A DNA stretch of 64,000 nucleotides from Frateuria flava (lineage in GTDB: Bacteria > Pseudomonadota > Gammaproteobacteria > Xanthomonadales > Rhodanobacteraceae): NCBI RefSeq assembly GCF_017837635.1, contig NZ_JAGJRS010000021.1, positions 248,001 through 312,000 on the forward strand, written 5' to 3'. The notes beneath the pieces are model-generated. The model worked only from the letters and a program-made list of their open reading frames with translations, did not search any database and had not been told where the DNA came from. Each line of letters opens with the position of its first letter. Position 1 is the first letter of the stretch. Shown here one piece after another: positions 18,598 through 26,509 of the stretch. The translations under genes and the position numbers were made by a program.

Positions 18598-18987
18598 ATG
18601 TTCGATCACCTGGGCCTGCCCGTGACCGACCTGGAACACGCGCGCCGATTCTACGAACAGGCACTGCAGCCGCTAGGCATCGCGGTGGTCAAGGGTTTTC
18701 CCGATGCCGTGGGCCTGGCCGCCGGCCAGGGTCGCAAGGGCGAGCAGGAACTCTGGCTGACCCGCACCGGGCATGCGCCGTCGCCGCTGCACATCGCCTT
18801 CGCGGCCACCACCCGGGCGCAGGTCGATGCCTTCCATCGTGCCGCGCTGGCGGCCGGTGGCCGCGACAACGGCGCCCCCGGACTGCGTCCCCAATACCAC
18901 GACGGTTACTACGGCGCCTTCGTGATCGGCCCGGACGGGCACAACCTGGAAGCGGTCTGCCATCTGCCACCGGAGAACACGCCATGA
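18598..18987 (+). CDS. VOC-superfamily (glyoxalase/bleomycin-resistance-like) protein
   Basis: A 129-residue single-domain vicinal-oxygen-chelate protein. The paired beta-alpha-beta modules are visible: MFDHLGLPVTDLEHARRFYEQAL at the start and SPLHIAFAATTRAQVDAFHRAAL in the middle, closing with GYYGAFVIGPDGHNLEAVCH, where a metal-binding Glu is usual. Members range from glyoxalase I-like lyases to dioxygenases and drug-binding proteins; the reaction here is not evident. Its stop overlaps the GST start by 4 bases, so the two are translated together. Confidence 0.88.
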   Translation: MFDHLGLPVTDLEHARRFYEQALQPLGIAVVKGFPDAVGLAAGQGRKGEQELWLTRTGHAPSPLHIAFAATTRAQVDAFHRAALAAGGRDNGAPGLRPQYHDGYYGAFVIGPDGHNLEAVCHLPPENTP

Positions 18988-19610
18988 ACGTCCCGAAAGT
19001 CACCTTCTTCCACGCGCCCCAATCGCGCTCGGGCGGCACGCTGGCCCTGTTCGAGGAGCTGGGGGTGGACTACGACCTGAACCTGCTCGACCTCAAGGCC
19101 GGCACGCAGCGCGATCCTGCGTATCTGGCGCTCAATCCGCTGGGCAAGGTGCCGGCGATCCGCCACGACGGTACGATGGTGACCGAGCAGCCGGCGGTGA
19201 TGATGTACCTGGCCGACCTCTACCCGGAGAAGGGATTGGCGCCGGCCATCGGCGATCCGCTGCGCGGCCCGTACCTGCGCTGGATGGTGTTCTACGGTTC
19301 GTGCTTCGAGCCGGCGCTGGTCGATCGGTCCCTGCAGCGCGACCCGGCGCCGCACGCCACCTCGCCCTACGGCACCTGGCAGGAGGTGCTGGACGCGATC
19401 GTCACCCAGCTCACGCCCGGGCCCTGGCTGCTCGGCGAGCGCTTCAGTGCCGCCGACGTGCTGTGGGGTACCGCATTGCACTGGACCACGATGTTCAAGC
19501 TGGTGCCTGAGTTGCCGGCGGTGCGCGCATATATCGACCGCGTGCGTGCGCGCCCGGCGATGCAGCGGGCCGAGGCCAGGGATGACGCGTTTCTCGCCAG
19601 CCAGGCCTGA
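18984..19610 (+). CDS. Glutathione S-transferase family protein
   Basis: A 208-residue cytoplasmic GST. The thioredoxin-like N-terminal domain (about 1-80) has a likely catalytic Ser in APQSRSGG near residue 12, the cis-proline segment NPLGKVPAI, and the glutathione gamma-glutamyl contact TEQPAVMMYLADLYP (the usual E-S is E-Q here). The helical C-terminal domain contains LGERFSAADVLWG, the conserved folding motif. The class cannot be set firmly. It is coupled to the VOC gene and ends the cluster that starts at the DJ-1/PfpI-like gene. Confidence 0.92.
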   Translation: MNVPKVTFFHAPQSRSGGTLALFEELGVDYDLNLLDLKAGTQRDPAYLALNPLGKVPAIRHDGTMVTEQPAVMMYLADLYPEKGLAPAIGDPLRGPYLRWMVFYGSCFEPALVDRSLQRDPAPHATSPYGTWQEVLDAIVTQLTPGPWLLGERFSAADVLWGTALHWTTMFKLVPELPAVRAYIDRVRARPAMQRAEARDDAFLASQA

Positions 19611-19630
19611 CTCCGTACGTCGCCGCGCTT

Positions 19631-19679
19631 GCTCCCTCTCTCCGGGTCCCGCCGGGAGAGAGGGTTGGGGAGAGGGAGT
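19631..19679. repeat. CCCTCTCnnCGGG...GGGAGAGAGGG repeat (family B, single copy)
   Basis: A dyad of CTCCCTCTCTCCGGG and CCGGGAGAGAGGG followed by TTGGGGAGAGGGAG lies between the GST gene and the WYL regulator. It belongs to the same family as the copies near 33700, 39900, 56900 and 63665. Confidence 0.75.
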
Positions 19680-19817
19680 GTTTCTGCTTCGGTGGTCCGT
19701 CAGGCCAGCAGCGAAAGGCCTTCCCCTCTCGCCATCCTCTCTTCCGGTAGAGCCGGGGGAGAGCACTTCAGGCGCGACACACTGGCCGGCACACGACGCC
19801 TCGGCGATCATGCGCGC

Positions 19818-20519
19818 ATGCGCCGCGCCGACCGCCTTTTCCTCATCATCCATGCCCTGCGCGGCCGGCGCACCGCGCTGCAGGCGCGCTCGCTGGCCGA
19901 GACGCTGGGCGTGTCGCTGCGCACCGTCTACCGGGATGTCGCCGACCTGCAGCTCTCGGGCGTGCCAATCGAAGGCGAGGCCGGCGTGGGCTACGTGCTG
20001 CGCAAGGGCGCCGATATCCCGCCGCTGATGTTCACCGCCGAAGAGCTCGAATCGCTGGTGGTCGGCACCCGCTTCGTGCGCGCCTTCGCCGGCGAGCGCC
20101 TGGCCGAGGGCGCGCAGGCGGCGCTGATGAAGATCGAGGCGGTGCTGCCGCCGGAACTGCGCGAGCGGGCCGCGCGCACGCGCATCTTCGCGCCGGTGTG
20201 GCGTGACGAATACAGCACGGCTTTCGCCGCGCGCATCGATCGCCTGCACGCGGCGATCGAGGGGCAGCAGGTGCTGACGCTGGTCTACCGCGACGAAGCC
20301 GGCCAGGCCAGCACGCGCGACGTCGAGCCGCTGTGCCTGGCGTTCTGGGGCGGCAAGTGGACGCTCGGCACCTGGTGCCGGCTGCGCGGCGCGTTCCGCA
20401 ACTTCCGTCCCGACCGGATCGACCGGTTCGATGAAACCGGCGAGCGTTTCGCCATGGGCGAGGGGCGCAACCTCGACGCCTACCTCGATGCCATGCGCGG
20501 CTACTACGCCGGGGTGTAA
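19818..20519 (+). CDS. HTH-WYL domain transcriptional regulator (YafY type)
   Basis: A 233-residue regulator with a DeoR-like N-terminal helix-turn-helix (RSLAETLGVSLRTVYRDVADLQLSGVPI, about 23-50) and a C-terminal WYL domain (about 130-200), a ligand- or nucleic-acid-sensing Sm-like fold. The ATG at 19818 gives the usual YafY N-terminus MRRADRLFLIIHALRG; the longer upstream frame runs through the repeat. Such regulators often control the neighbouring detoxification genes. Here it follows the GFA-VOC-GST cluster on the same strand, but 207 bases and a repeat separate them. Confidence 0.88.
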   Translation: MRRADRLFLIIHALRGRRTALQARSLAETLGVSLRTVYRDVADLQLSGVPIEGEAGVGYVLRKGADIPPLMFTAEELESLVVGTRFVRAFAGERLAEGAQAALMKIEAVLPPELRERAARTRIFAPVWRDEYSTAFAARIDRLHAAIEGQQVLTLVYRDEAGQASTRDVEPLCLAFWGGKWTLGTWCRLRGAFRNFRPDRIDRFDETGERFAMGEGRNLDAYLDAMRGYYAGV

Positions 20520-20599
20520 GTCAGGTTCGCTCCTACAGGGGGCCAACCAGGCGCGCTTCTTTGCGATCATCCCCGCATCCCCACACACGGAGCCTGTCG

Positions 20600-22357
20600 A
20601 TGAACCACCTGCTGGGCGGCCTGCTGGCCGCGGGCCTGTTGCTCGCCCCGGTCGTGCACGCCAACGATGCCGACGATCGCTTCCAGGCGATCTACACCCA
20701 CGAATGGGCCTGGCGCACCGGGCAGGGCGACATCAGCGCATCGGGCGAGCCGCAGCCGAACAACGGCCGGCTGGACAACGTCGACGCGGCCAGCCAGCAA
20801 CAGCGGCTGGAGCAATGGCAGCAGGTGCTGGCGAAGCTCGATGCGCTCGACGCAAGCCAGCTCTCGCCCGCCAACCAGGTCAACTACGCCATTTACCACG
20901 CGCAGATCGCCAACCTCCTGGCCGACCAGCGGTTCAAGACCTGGCAGATGCCGTTCAACAGCGACTCGGCCTTCTGGAGCGACATCGGCTACGAGCTGGA
21001 CGCCGACCACTTGCGCAGCGCCGACGACTACCGTCGCTACCTCGACCGCCTGGCACAGATTCCCGCCTACTTCGACCAGCAGATCGCCAACATGCGGCTG
21101 GGCCTCAAGCGCGGCTTCTCGGTGCCACGCGCGGTGCTGGACGGCCGCGACGCGTCGATCGCCGCCGTGGCGGAGCTGAAGGATCCCACCGCGAGCAGCT
21201 TCTACGCGCCGTTCAAGCAGATGCCCGACGCGATCCCGGTCGACCAGGCGCAGGCGCTGCAGGGCGAGGCGCTGCGGCGCATCCGCGATGAGGTGGTCCC
21301 GGCCTATGCCACGCTGCTGACCTTCTTCCGGCAGACCTACGTGCCGCAGGCGCGCACCACGCTCGCGGCCGAGGCGTTGCCGGACGGCAAGGCGTTCTAC
21401 CGCCAGCAGATCCGCGAATACACGACGCTGGACCTGGATCCCGATGCGATCCACCAGATCGGCCTGGAGCAGGTGGCGAAGATCCACGCGCAGATGCTCC
21501 AGACCATGACGGAAAGCGGCTTCAAGGGCGACTTCCCCGCCTTCCTGCATTTCCTGCGCACCGATCCGCAGTTCTACGCCCGGACGCCCGAGGAGCTGCT
21601 GCAGCGCACCGCCTGGGTGACCAAGGAAGTGGACGGCCAGATGAGCCGCTTCTTCGGCCACCTGCCGCGCGCGCGCTTCGCCATCGTGCCGGTGCCGGCC
21701 GACATCGCGCCGTACTACACCTCCGGCCGCGGCGGTGCGGATGCCTACCTGGTCAACACCTACGACCTGCCCTCGCGCCCGCTGTTCAACATGCCGGCGC
21801 TGACCCTGCACGAGTCCTACCCTGGCCACGCGCTGCAGCTGGAACTGGCTGCCGAGCAGAAGGGCCAGCCGGAGTTCCGCCGGCAGGGCTACATCTCCGC
21901 CTACGGCGAGGGGTGGGGCCTGTACTCGGAATACCTGGGCAACGAAATGGGCATCTACAAGACGCCCTACCAGCGCTTCGGCTACCTCACCTACCAGATG
22001 TGGCGCGCCTGCCGGCTGGTGGTCGACACCGGCATCCATCACCTGGGCTGGACGCGGAGCCAGGCGATCGACTACCTGACCCGGAACACCGCACTGTCCA
22101 CGCGCGAGATCGCCAACGAGGTGGATCGCTACATCAGCTGGCCGGGGCAGGCGCTGTCCTACGAGCTGGGTTACCTGAAGATCCGTCAGTTGCGCGGCAA
22201 GGCTGAGCACGCGCTGGGTGCGAAGTTCGACTTGCGCCATTTCCACGACACCGTGCTGGAACTGGGGTCGGTGCCGCTGCCGGTGCTGGAAGAGCGGATC
22301 GACCGGTTCATCGCCGAGGGCGGCCCGGAGCCCGATTACGGCTGCGACTGCAAGTAG
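20600..22357 (+). CDS. Secreted DUF885-family protein, probable metallopeptidase
   Basis: A 585-residue exported protein: signal peptide MNHLLGGLLAAGLLLAPVVHA, then a helical DUF885 domain. It carries the family's metal-site-like motifs HESYPGH (404-410; the more common form is HExYPGHH) and EGWGLYSEYL (437-446). The HExxxGH pattern plus the downstream Glu resembles thermolysin- or M32-type zinc sites, and some family members are described as peptidases, so a periplasmic carboxypeptidase-like role is likely though unproven. ATG 20600 is chosen for the signal peptide. It lies 80 bases after the WYL regulator. Confidence 0.88.
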   Translation: MNHLLGGLLAAGLLLAPVVHANDADDRFQAIYTHEWAWRTGQGDISASGEPQPNNGRLDNVDAASQQQRLEQWQQVLAKLDALDASQLSPANQVNYAIYHAQIANLLADQRFKTWQMPFNSDSAFWSDIGYELDADHLRSADDYRRYLDRLAQIPAYFDQQIANMRLGLKRGFSVPRAVLDGRDASIAAVAELKDPTASSFYAPFKQMPDAIPVDQAQALQGEALRRIRDEVVPAYATLLTFFRQTYVPQARTTLAAEALPDGKAFYRQQIREYTTLDLDPDAIHQIGLEQVAKIHAQMLQTMTESGFKGDFPAFLHFLRTDPQFYARTPEELLQRTAWVTKEVDGQMSRFFGHLPRARFAIVPVPADIAPYYTSGRGGADAYLVNTYDLPSRPLFNMPALTLHESYPGHALQLELAAEQKGQPEFRRQGYISAYGEGWGLYSEYLGNEMGIYKTPYQRFGYLTYQMWRACRLVVDTGIHHLGWTRSQAIDYLTRNTALSTREIANEVDRYISWPGQALSYELGYLKIRQLRGKAEHALGAKFDLRHFHDTVLELGSVPLPVLEERIDRFIAEGGPEPDYGCDCK

Positions 22358-22445
22358 CCGTTGGGTGGGCGGCCACCGCTCTCCCCGGTATCGGAGCGGT
22401 GGCTGAAACCCGCCACACGTGTCGCTCCCGCAGAGGGCTGAGGAT

Positions 22446-22474
22446 TTGCGGCTACTGCATAATGGGAGTAAATT
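22446..22474 (+). promoter_or_regulatory. Promoter of the Xre/ParS-type antitoxin gene
   Basis: -35 TTGCGG (22446-22451), a 17-base spacer and -10 TAAATT (22469-22474), about 30 bases before the antitoxin ATG. A dyad GGAGT (22465-22469) with ACTCC (22483-22487), 13 bases apart, overlaps the -10 element and is a candidate autoregulatory operator. Confidence 0.55.
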
Positions 22475-22503
22475 GAACGCGAACTCCAAAAGGAGAGTTT
22501 CGC

Positions 22504-22896
22504 ATGCTGGCCCATCCCCGCCCCGAACAGGCTCCGTCCGGTGAGCTTGGCGGCCCCGCGCTGCGTTCCTTCTTCCGCCTGGCCGAACAGTGGAAGCTGC
22601 GCATCGCCGAACAGCGCCGCCTGCTCGGCGAACCGGCCGAATCGACCTTCTTCAAGTGGAAGCGCGACCAGGACGGCAACCCGGGTCGCGACGTGATCGA
22701 ACGGATCAGCTACCTGCTCGGCATCTGGAAATCGCTGCAGATCCTGTTTCCCGACCCGGCCCAGGCCGACGCCTGGCTGCGCAAGCCGAACCAGGCGGCG
22801 CTGTTCGGCGGGCATTCGGCGCTCGAACGGATGCTTTCGGGCAACGTGGGCGATCTTTACGTGGTGCGCCAGTACCTGGACGCCCAGCGCGGCTGA
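22504..22896 (+). CDS. Xre/MbcA/ParS-type antitoxin (DUF2384)
   Basis: A 130-residue antitoxin of the Xre-MbcA-ParS group. The N-terminal part (LRSFFRLAEQWKLRIAEQRRLLG, then STFFKWKR) is a Xre-like DNA-binding domain. The C-terminal part (VIERISYLLGIWKSLQILFPD to the end) is the toxin-binding domain with the characteristic AWLRKPN and the closing GNVGDLYVVRQYLDAQRG. Antitoxins of this group repress their own operon and neutralise a RES-domain toxin, which is encoded downstream here. AAGGAG precedes the ATG, and a promoter with a dyad lies just upstream. Unusually, 363 bases separate it from the toxin. Confidence 0.9.
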   Translation: MLAHPRPEQAPSGELGGPALRSFFRLAEQWKLRIAEQRRLLGEPAESTFFKWKRDQDGNPGRDVIERISYLLGIWKSLQILFPDPAQADAWLRKPNQAALFGGHSALERMLSGNVGDLYVVRQYLDAQRG

Positions 22897-23259
22897 GGCC
22901 CGGGAACACCCTTCCCCCAACCGCCGCCTGCGCGCAGGGCCTGGCAAGTATCGCGTCTCGGTGGCGAGGCTTGCCGTGCACCGTTTACCCCGTAGGGTGG
23001 GCTTCAGCCCACCACCCTGCCGTGCCCGGAAGCCTCCAGGAAGCCAGGTGCATTGGTCCAGACGCGATGCGAACCCGGCCCGCAGGAAGGGAACCGATGC
23101 GGAGACCTCGGTCGCGCCCGGCGAGACCTCAAGCTGCCATGCTTTGGCTCCTCCCCCAGCGGGCAGGGGGGAGCCTGGGAGGGGACCGCCCACGCGCCCG
23201 ATGCAGCCCATGAACAACCTCTCCAACCCGCCGCCGGCGGGAGCGATCCGGAGCCGACG
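22897..23259. other. Repeat-filled gap between antitoxin and toxin
   Basis: No convincing gene. It contains a family A element, GTGGGCTTCAGCCCAC (about 22996-23011), and a GC hairpin with GGCTCCTCCCCCAGCGGGC and AGGGGGGAGCC (23144-23174). In other Xre-RES pairs the two genes usually abut or overlap, so this looks like repeat insertion within an operon. Confidence 0.65.
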
Positions 23260-23946
23260 ATGTCTACCGACCTGGCGCCTCTCAAGCGCATCCGCTGGAG
23301 CCATGCGTACCGCATCGTGCCCAGCCGCTTCCCGCCGGTGGGCGTGTTCGACCGCATCGCCGACCCCGCCGACCTGGACGCGCTGTTCGCGATCGAGGCG
23401 ATGACCAACCCGCGCCTGCGCGAGGAAGCGGGCGCGCTGAAGCTGGTGCCGGCCGACCGGCGCATCAGCGGCCCGGGCAGCACGCCGGTAATGGCGGCCT
23501 TCACCCACCTCAATCCGGAGGGCAGCCGCTTTTCCGACGGCAGCTGGGGCGTGTTCTATGCCGCGCACAGCGTGGCCACGGCGGTGGAGGAGACCGTCTA
23601 CCACCGCGAGCGCTTCCTGGCCGCCACCAACGAGCCGGCGTGCGAGGTGGAGATGCGCTGCTACCGCACCAGCATCGACTGCAAGCTGCACGACCTGCGC
23701 GGCGGCTGGCCGGCGGTGCACGATCCGGACGACTACGCGGCCAGCGTGGCGCTGGCGCGCACATTACGCGCGGCCGGCTCCGACGGTATCGTCTATGACA
23801 GCGCCCGGCACGCGGGCGGCGAGTGCGTGGCGGCGTTCTTCCCGGACGTGGTGGCGCCCTGCGTGCAGGCGCAGCACTTCATCTACCGCTGGGACGGCAC
23901 GCGCATCGCGCAGGTGCTTGAAGTGAGCGAGCTCAAGCGCCCCTAG
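23260..23946 (+). CDS. RES-domain toxin (NAD+-targeting family)
   Basis: A 228-residue RES-domain protein. RES toxins such as MbcT degrade NAD+ with an ADP-ribosyltransferase-like fold. The conserved Arg (AYRIVPSRFP near the start), the Tyr/Glu region GVFYAAHSVATAVEETVYH, and the Ser/Tyr segment DGIVYDSARHAGGECVAAF are all present, so the active site appears intact. The ATG at 23260 follows GATCCGGAGCCGAC, a usable ribosome site; a long upstream frame runs through the repeats and is unlikely. Its antitoxin lies 363 bases upstream, so translation cannot be coupled in the usual way. Confidence 0.9.
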   Translation: MSTDLAPLKRIRWSHAYRIVPSRFPPVGVFDRIADPADLDALFAIEAMTNPRLREEAGALKLVPADRRISGPGSTPVMAAFTHLNPEGSRFSDGSWGVFYAAHSVATAVEETVYHRERFLAATNEPACEVEMRCYRTSIDCKLHDLRGGWPAVHDPDDYAASVALARTLRAAGSDGIVYDSARHAGGECVAAFFPDVVAPCVQAQHFIYRWDGTRIAQVLEVSELKRP

Positions 23947-24024
23947 CGCGCAAGCCCAGTCCGCCAACGCGATGTTGATCGCCGCCGGCTTAGGGTCGGG
24001 AGGTGGTTCGCACGCGGAAATGGC

Positions 24025-24669
24025 ATGTTCGATTCCCGTAATTCTCCGTCCGGCGGCGAAGCGGCCGAGTTCGTCGAATGGCAGAGCGAGATTGCTGCAT
24101 TCGCCGCCATCGACCGGCTCGATCCGGCGCCGGCCGACGCGGTGCTGTTCGTAGGCAGCTCCTCGATCCGCCTGTGGCATACGCTGGCAGCAGACTTGCC
24201 GGACGTACCCACGATCAACCGTGGCTTCGGTGGCTCGGAAATCGCCGACAGCGTGTATTTCGCCGAGCAGCTGATCCGGCCTTACCGGCCACGCGCCATC
24301 GTGATGTACGCCGGCGGCAACGACCTGGCCGACGGCAAGTCGCCCACGCAGGTGCGCGACGCCTTCGCCGCGTTCGTCACCCAGGCAAGGCGCTGGGCGG
24401 TCGAGGCCCCGTTCGCCTATCTCTCGATCAAGCCCAATCTCTCGCGGCGCCGGCAGTTGCCGCAGATCCGCCAGGCCAACGCGCTGATCCGCGCCTGCGC
24501 GCAGGCGCGCGCGGTGGACTACCTGGACATCCATGCGCCGATGCTCGGCGCCGACGGCGAGGCCGACCCGCGCTGGTTCGACGACGACGGACTGCACCTC
24601 AACGCCGACGGTTACGCGTTGTGGACCGGCGTCGTGCGCGACTGGCTGGCCAGGCGGGGCCTGTTGTAG
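24025..24669 (+). CDS. SGNH/GDSL-family hydrolase
   Basis: A 214-residue esterase-fold protein without a visible signal peptide. The SGNH blocks are in order: block I FVGSSSIRLW (the nucleophile is the first Ser of GSSS, near 48-49), block II GFGGSE, block III YAGGNDLADG, and block V DDGLHLNADGY with the catalytic Asp and His. The arrangement matches the intracellular or envelope GDSL lipase/acetylhydrolase group; the substrate (acyl or acetyl ester) is unknown. It stands between the toxin gene and phhA. A copy of the GGAGCGCCCTTGGGCGCG repeat follows its stop. Confidence 0.9.
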   Translation: MFDSRNSPSGGEAAEFVEWQSEIAAFAAIDRLDPAPADAVLFVGSSSIRLWHTLAADLPDVPTINRGFGGSEIADSVYFAEQLIRPYRPRAIVMYAGGNDLADGKSPTQVRDAFAAFVTQARRWAVEAPFAYLSIKPNLSRRRQLPQIRQANALIRACAQARAVDYLDIHAPMLGADGEADPRWFDDDGLHLNADGYALWTGVVRDWLARRGLL

Positions 24670-24690
24670 GAGCGCCCTTGGGCGCGACCG
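24665..24690. repeat. GGAGCGCCCTTGGGCGCG repeat (family D)
   Basis: A single copy of the arm found twice at 14336-14415, immediately after the SGNH hydrolase stop. It is self-complementary around GCGCCCTTGGGCGC and could fold as a short hairpin between the convergent SGNH and phhA genes. Confidence 0.7.
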
Positions 24691-24741
24691 CGATGCCCGG
24701 CGTTGCGCCGCGGGCAAGGATGGCGGTGGCGCGCGAGGGTG

Positions 24742-25638
24742 TCAGGTATCGGCGTTGGTGGCAAAACCTTCGTGGCTGCCGTAGTGGAACACGCGGTCGG
24801 TCTCCTCCAGCACGTCGGCGGCCGCGTGCGGGGTCTTGTCACGCAGGCGCGCGTAGATCGGGGTGAAGTCCGGCGTGGTCGCCTCGAACAACTGCTCGAA
24901 GCTGTCGATCACGAAGTAGGTCTGCTGGTAGGTGTCGATGCGGTAGCGCGTGTTCATCACGCGCGCGAGGTCGAAACCGATCCGGTTGGGCGCGTCCGCG
25001 TCCAGGCTGTAGATCGATTCGCCCTTGGAGCTGACGATACCGGCACCGTAGATGCGCATGCCGTCGCGCGTGTCGATCAGGCCGAACTCCACCGTGTACC
25101 AGTACAGGCGCGTAAGGTTCATCAGCGCCTCGGGGCCGATCGCGTGCGCCTTCATGCCGCCGCGGCCGTAGGCCTGCATATAGTCGGCGAACACCGGGTT
25201 GAGCAGCAGCGGCACGTGGCCGAACAGGTCATGGAACAGGTCCGGCTCGGACAGGTAATCCAGCTGCTCGGGCTTGCGGATCCACCAGCTCACCGGGAAG
25301 CGGCGGTTGGCCAGGTGGTCGAAGAACACCTCGTCCGGCAGCAGCCCTTCGACGGCGACCAGCTCCCAGCCGGTGGCCTTGGCCAGCACCGTGTTGATGT
25401 CGGCAAACTTCGGAATGCCGCCGGCGCCAAGGCCGAACTTCTTCACGCCGTCGAGGAATTCCTGGCAGGCGCGCCCCGGCAGCATTTCGCACTGGCGCTT
25501 GAAAAGCGTGTCCCACACCTCGTGATCGGTGCGGCTGTAGCCCGACCAGGGCTGCTCGACCACCCCGGTGGCGTAGACCGGCACGTAGCCGCGATCGGTC
25601 TGCTGGTGTTCGACTTTGCGGGGCGTGGCGGTTTCCAT
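24742..25638 (-). CDS. phhA: Phenylalanine 4-monooxygenase
   Basis: Hydroxylates phenylalanine to tyrosine with a tetrahydropterin cofactor and non-haem iron. The 298 residues match single-domain bacterial enzymes. The iron ligands are H136 and H141 (FHDLFGHVPLL) and E184 (WYTVEFGL). Other catalytic-domain landmarks are seen in ATGWELVAVEGLLP and GAGIVSSKGE. The start METATPRKVEHQQ follows a GGAG site; a longer frame upstream overlaps the divergent regulator and is not real. It is divergent from an Lrp/AsnC regulator 147 bases away, which probably controls it in response to an aromatic amino acid. Confidence 0.96.
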   Translation of the reverse strand: METATPRKVEHQQTDRGYVPVYATGVVEQPWSGYSRTDHEVWDTLFKRQCEMLPGRACQEFLDGVKKFGLGAGGIPKFADINTVLAKATGWELVAVEGLLPDEVFFDHLANRRFPVSWWIRKPEQLDYLSEPDLFHDLFGHVPLLLNPVFADYMQAYGRGGMKAHAIGPEALMNLTRLYWYTVEFGLIDTRDGMRIYGAGIVSSKGESIYSLDADAPNRIGFDLARVMNTRYRIDTYQQTYFVIDSFEQLFEATTPDFTPIYARLRDKTPHAAADVLEETDRVFHYGSHEGFATNADT

Positions 25639-25785
25639 GGCGACTCCGGCAGTTTCTGGCGCAATGCGCCTGCGTCCCTCAAGAATACGCTGCGTGATCC
25701 GCACGAAGGTTGCGTTTGTTGTGAATCGACCGTGACAGCGCGCAATATCCTTGCGAAGAGAGCGACAATCGCGGAGAAACCGGCC

Positions 25786-26262
25786 ATGCCCAAGCTCGAT
25801 CGCACCGACCTGCGCCTGCTTGCCGTGCTGCAGGGCGAAGGGCGCATCACCAACGCCGAACTGGCCGAGCGCGTAAGCCTGTCCTCCTCGGCCTGCCTGC
25901 GCCGGCTGCAGCGGCTGGAGACCGACGGCGTGATCACCGGCTATGCCGCCCAGGTCGAACCCCAGGCGGTCGGACTGGGCCTGCAGGCGTTCGTGCGCGT
26001 GCAACTGGCGCGACACGAAGCCGGCGCGATCGAGCGTTTCGTGGAAAAGGTCGAAGGCTGGGAAGAGGTGGTCGCCTGTCACGCGCTGACCGGCGACATG
26101 GACTACCTGCTGCACGTGTACGTGGCGGATCTGCCCCACTTCTCGCGCTTCCTGCTCGACCGGTTGCTCAACGACGCTGGTGTCGCCGACGCCAATTCAA
26201 GCTTTGTGTTGCGCACGGTCAAGCGCTCGCCCTCCCTGCCGCTGGGCCATCTGGAAGGCTGA
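25786..26262 (+). CDS. Lrp/AsnC-family transcriptional regulator
   Basis: A 158-residue Lrp/AsnC regulator. The N-terminal helix-turn-helix is MPKLDRTDLRLLAVLQGEGRI to LSSSACLRRLQRLETDGVI; the C-terminal RAM domain (about 65-150, with ALTGDMDYLLHVYVADL) binds amino-acid effectors and forms dimers and octamers. Because it is divergent from phhA, it is the likely phenylalanine/tyrosine-responsive regulator of that gene and of itself. This is inference from position; many Lrp-like proteins sit beside the genes they regulate. The start is fixed by the conserved LDRTDLRLL N-terminus. Confidence 0.92.
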   Translation: MPKLDRTDLRLLAVLQGEGRITNAELAERVSLSSSACLRRLQRLETDGVITGYAAQVEPQAVGLGLQAFVRVQLARHEAGAIERFVEKVEGWEEVVACHALTGDMDYLLHVYVADLPHFSRFLLDRLLNDAGVADANSSFVLRTVKRSPSLPLGHLEG

Positions 26263-26274
26263 CCCCGGGGTAAG

Positions 26275-26330
26275 GGTGGGCGCCAGCCCACCGCGCGCCA
26301 CCGGCAGAGCGGGCCGAAGCCCAAGGGCGT
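26275..26330. repeat. GGTGGGCnnnAGCCCACC repeat (family A)
   Basis: GGGTGGGCGCCAGCCCACC is followed by a degenerate second copy (GCGGGCCGAAGCCC) between the Lrp regulator and the acyltransferase. The remainder of the 247-base gap shows no gene. Confidence 0.6.
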
Positions 26331-26509
26331 CGTCGCGCTGGCCGTTCGCAGGCGGCAGCCATCTCGCGCACGTCCCCGTTGGCGCGGCCTTATCAGCTCG
26401 CCTGTTCCGCCGTTCCGGGCCGGCGACGAGCCCACCCTGCTGCGGGCGGCGCGCGGACACCGTCAGGGTGTGCCAGGCCAGTGGCGACTGACGCTAAACT
26501 AGCCGGCTC

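Noticed and set aside
22897..23259. Extra gene or N-terminal extension of the RES toxin in the gap
   Set aside because: The frame runs through repeat sequence; no ribosome site or domain; the RES domain starts after 23260.
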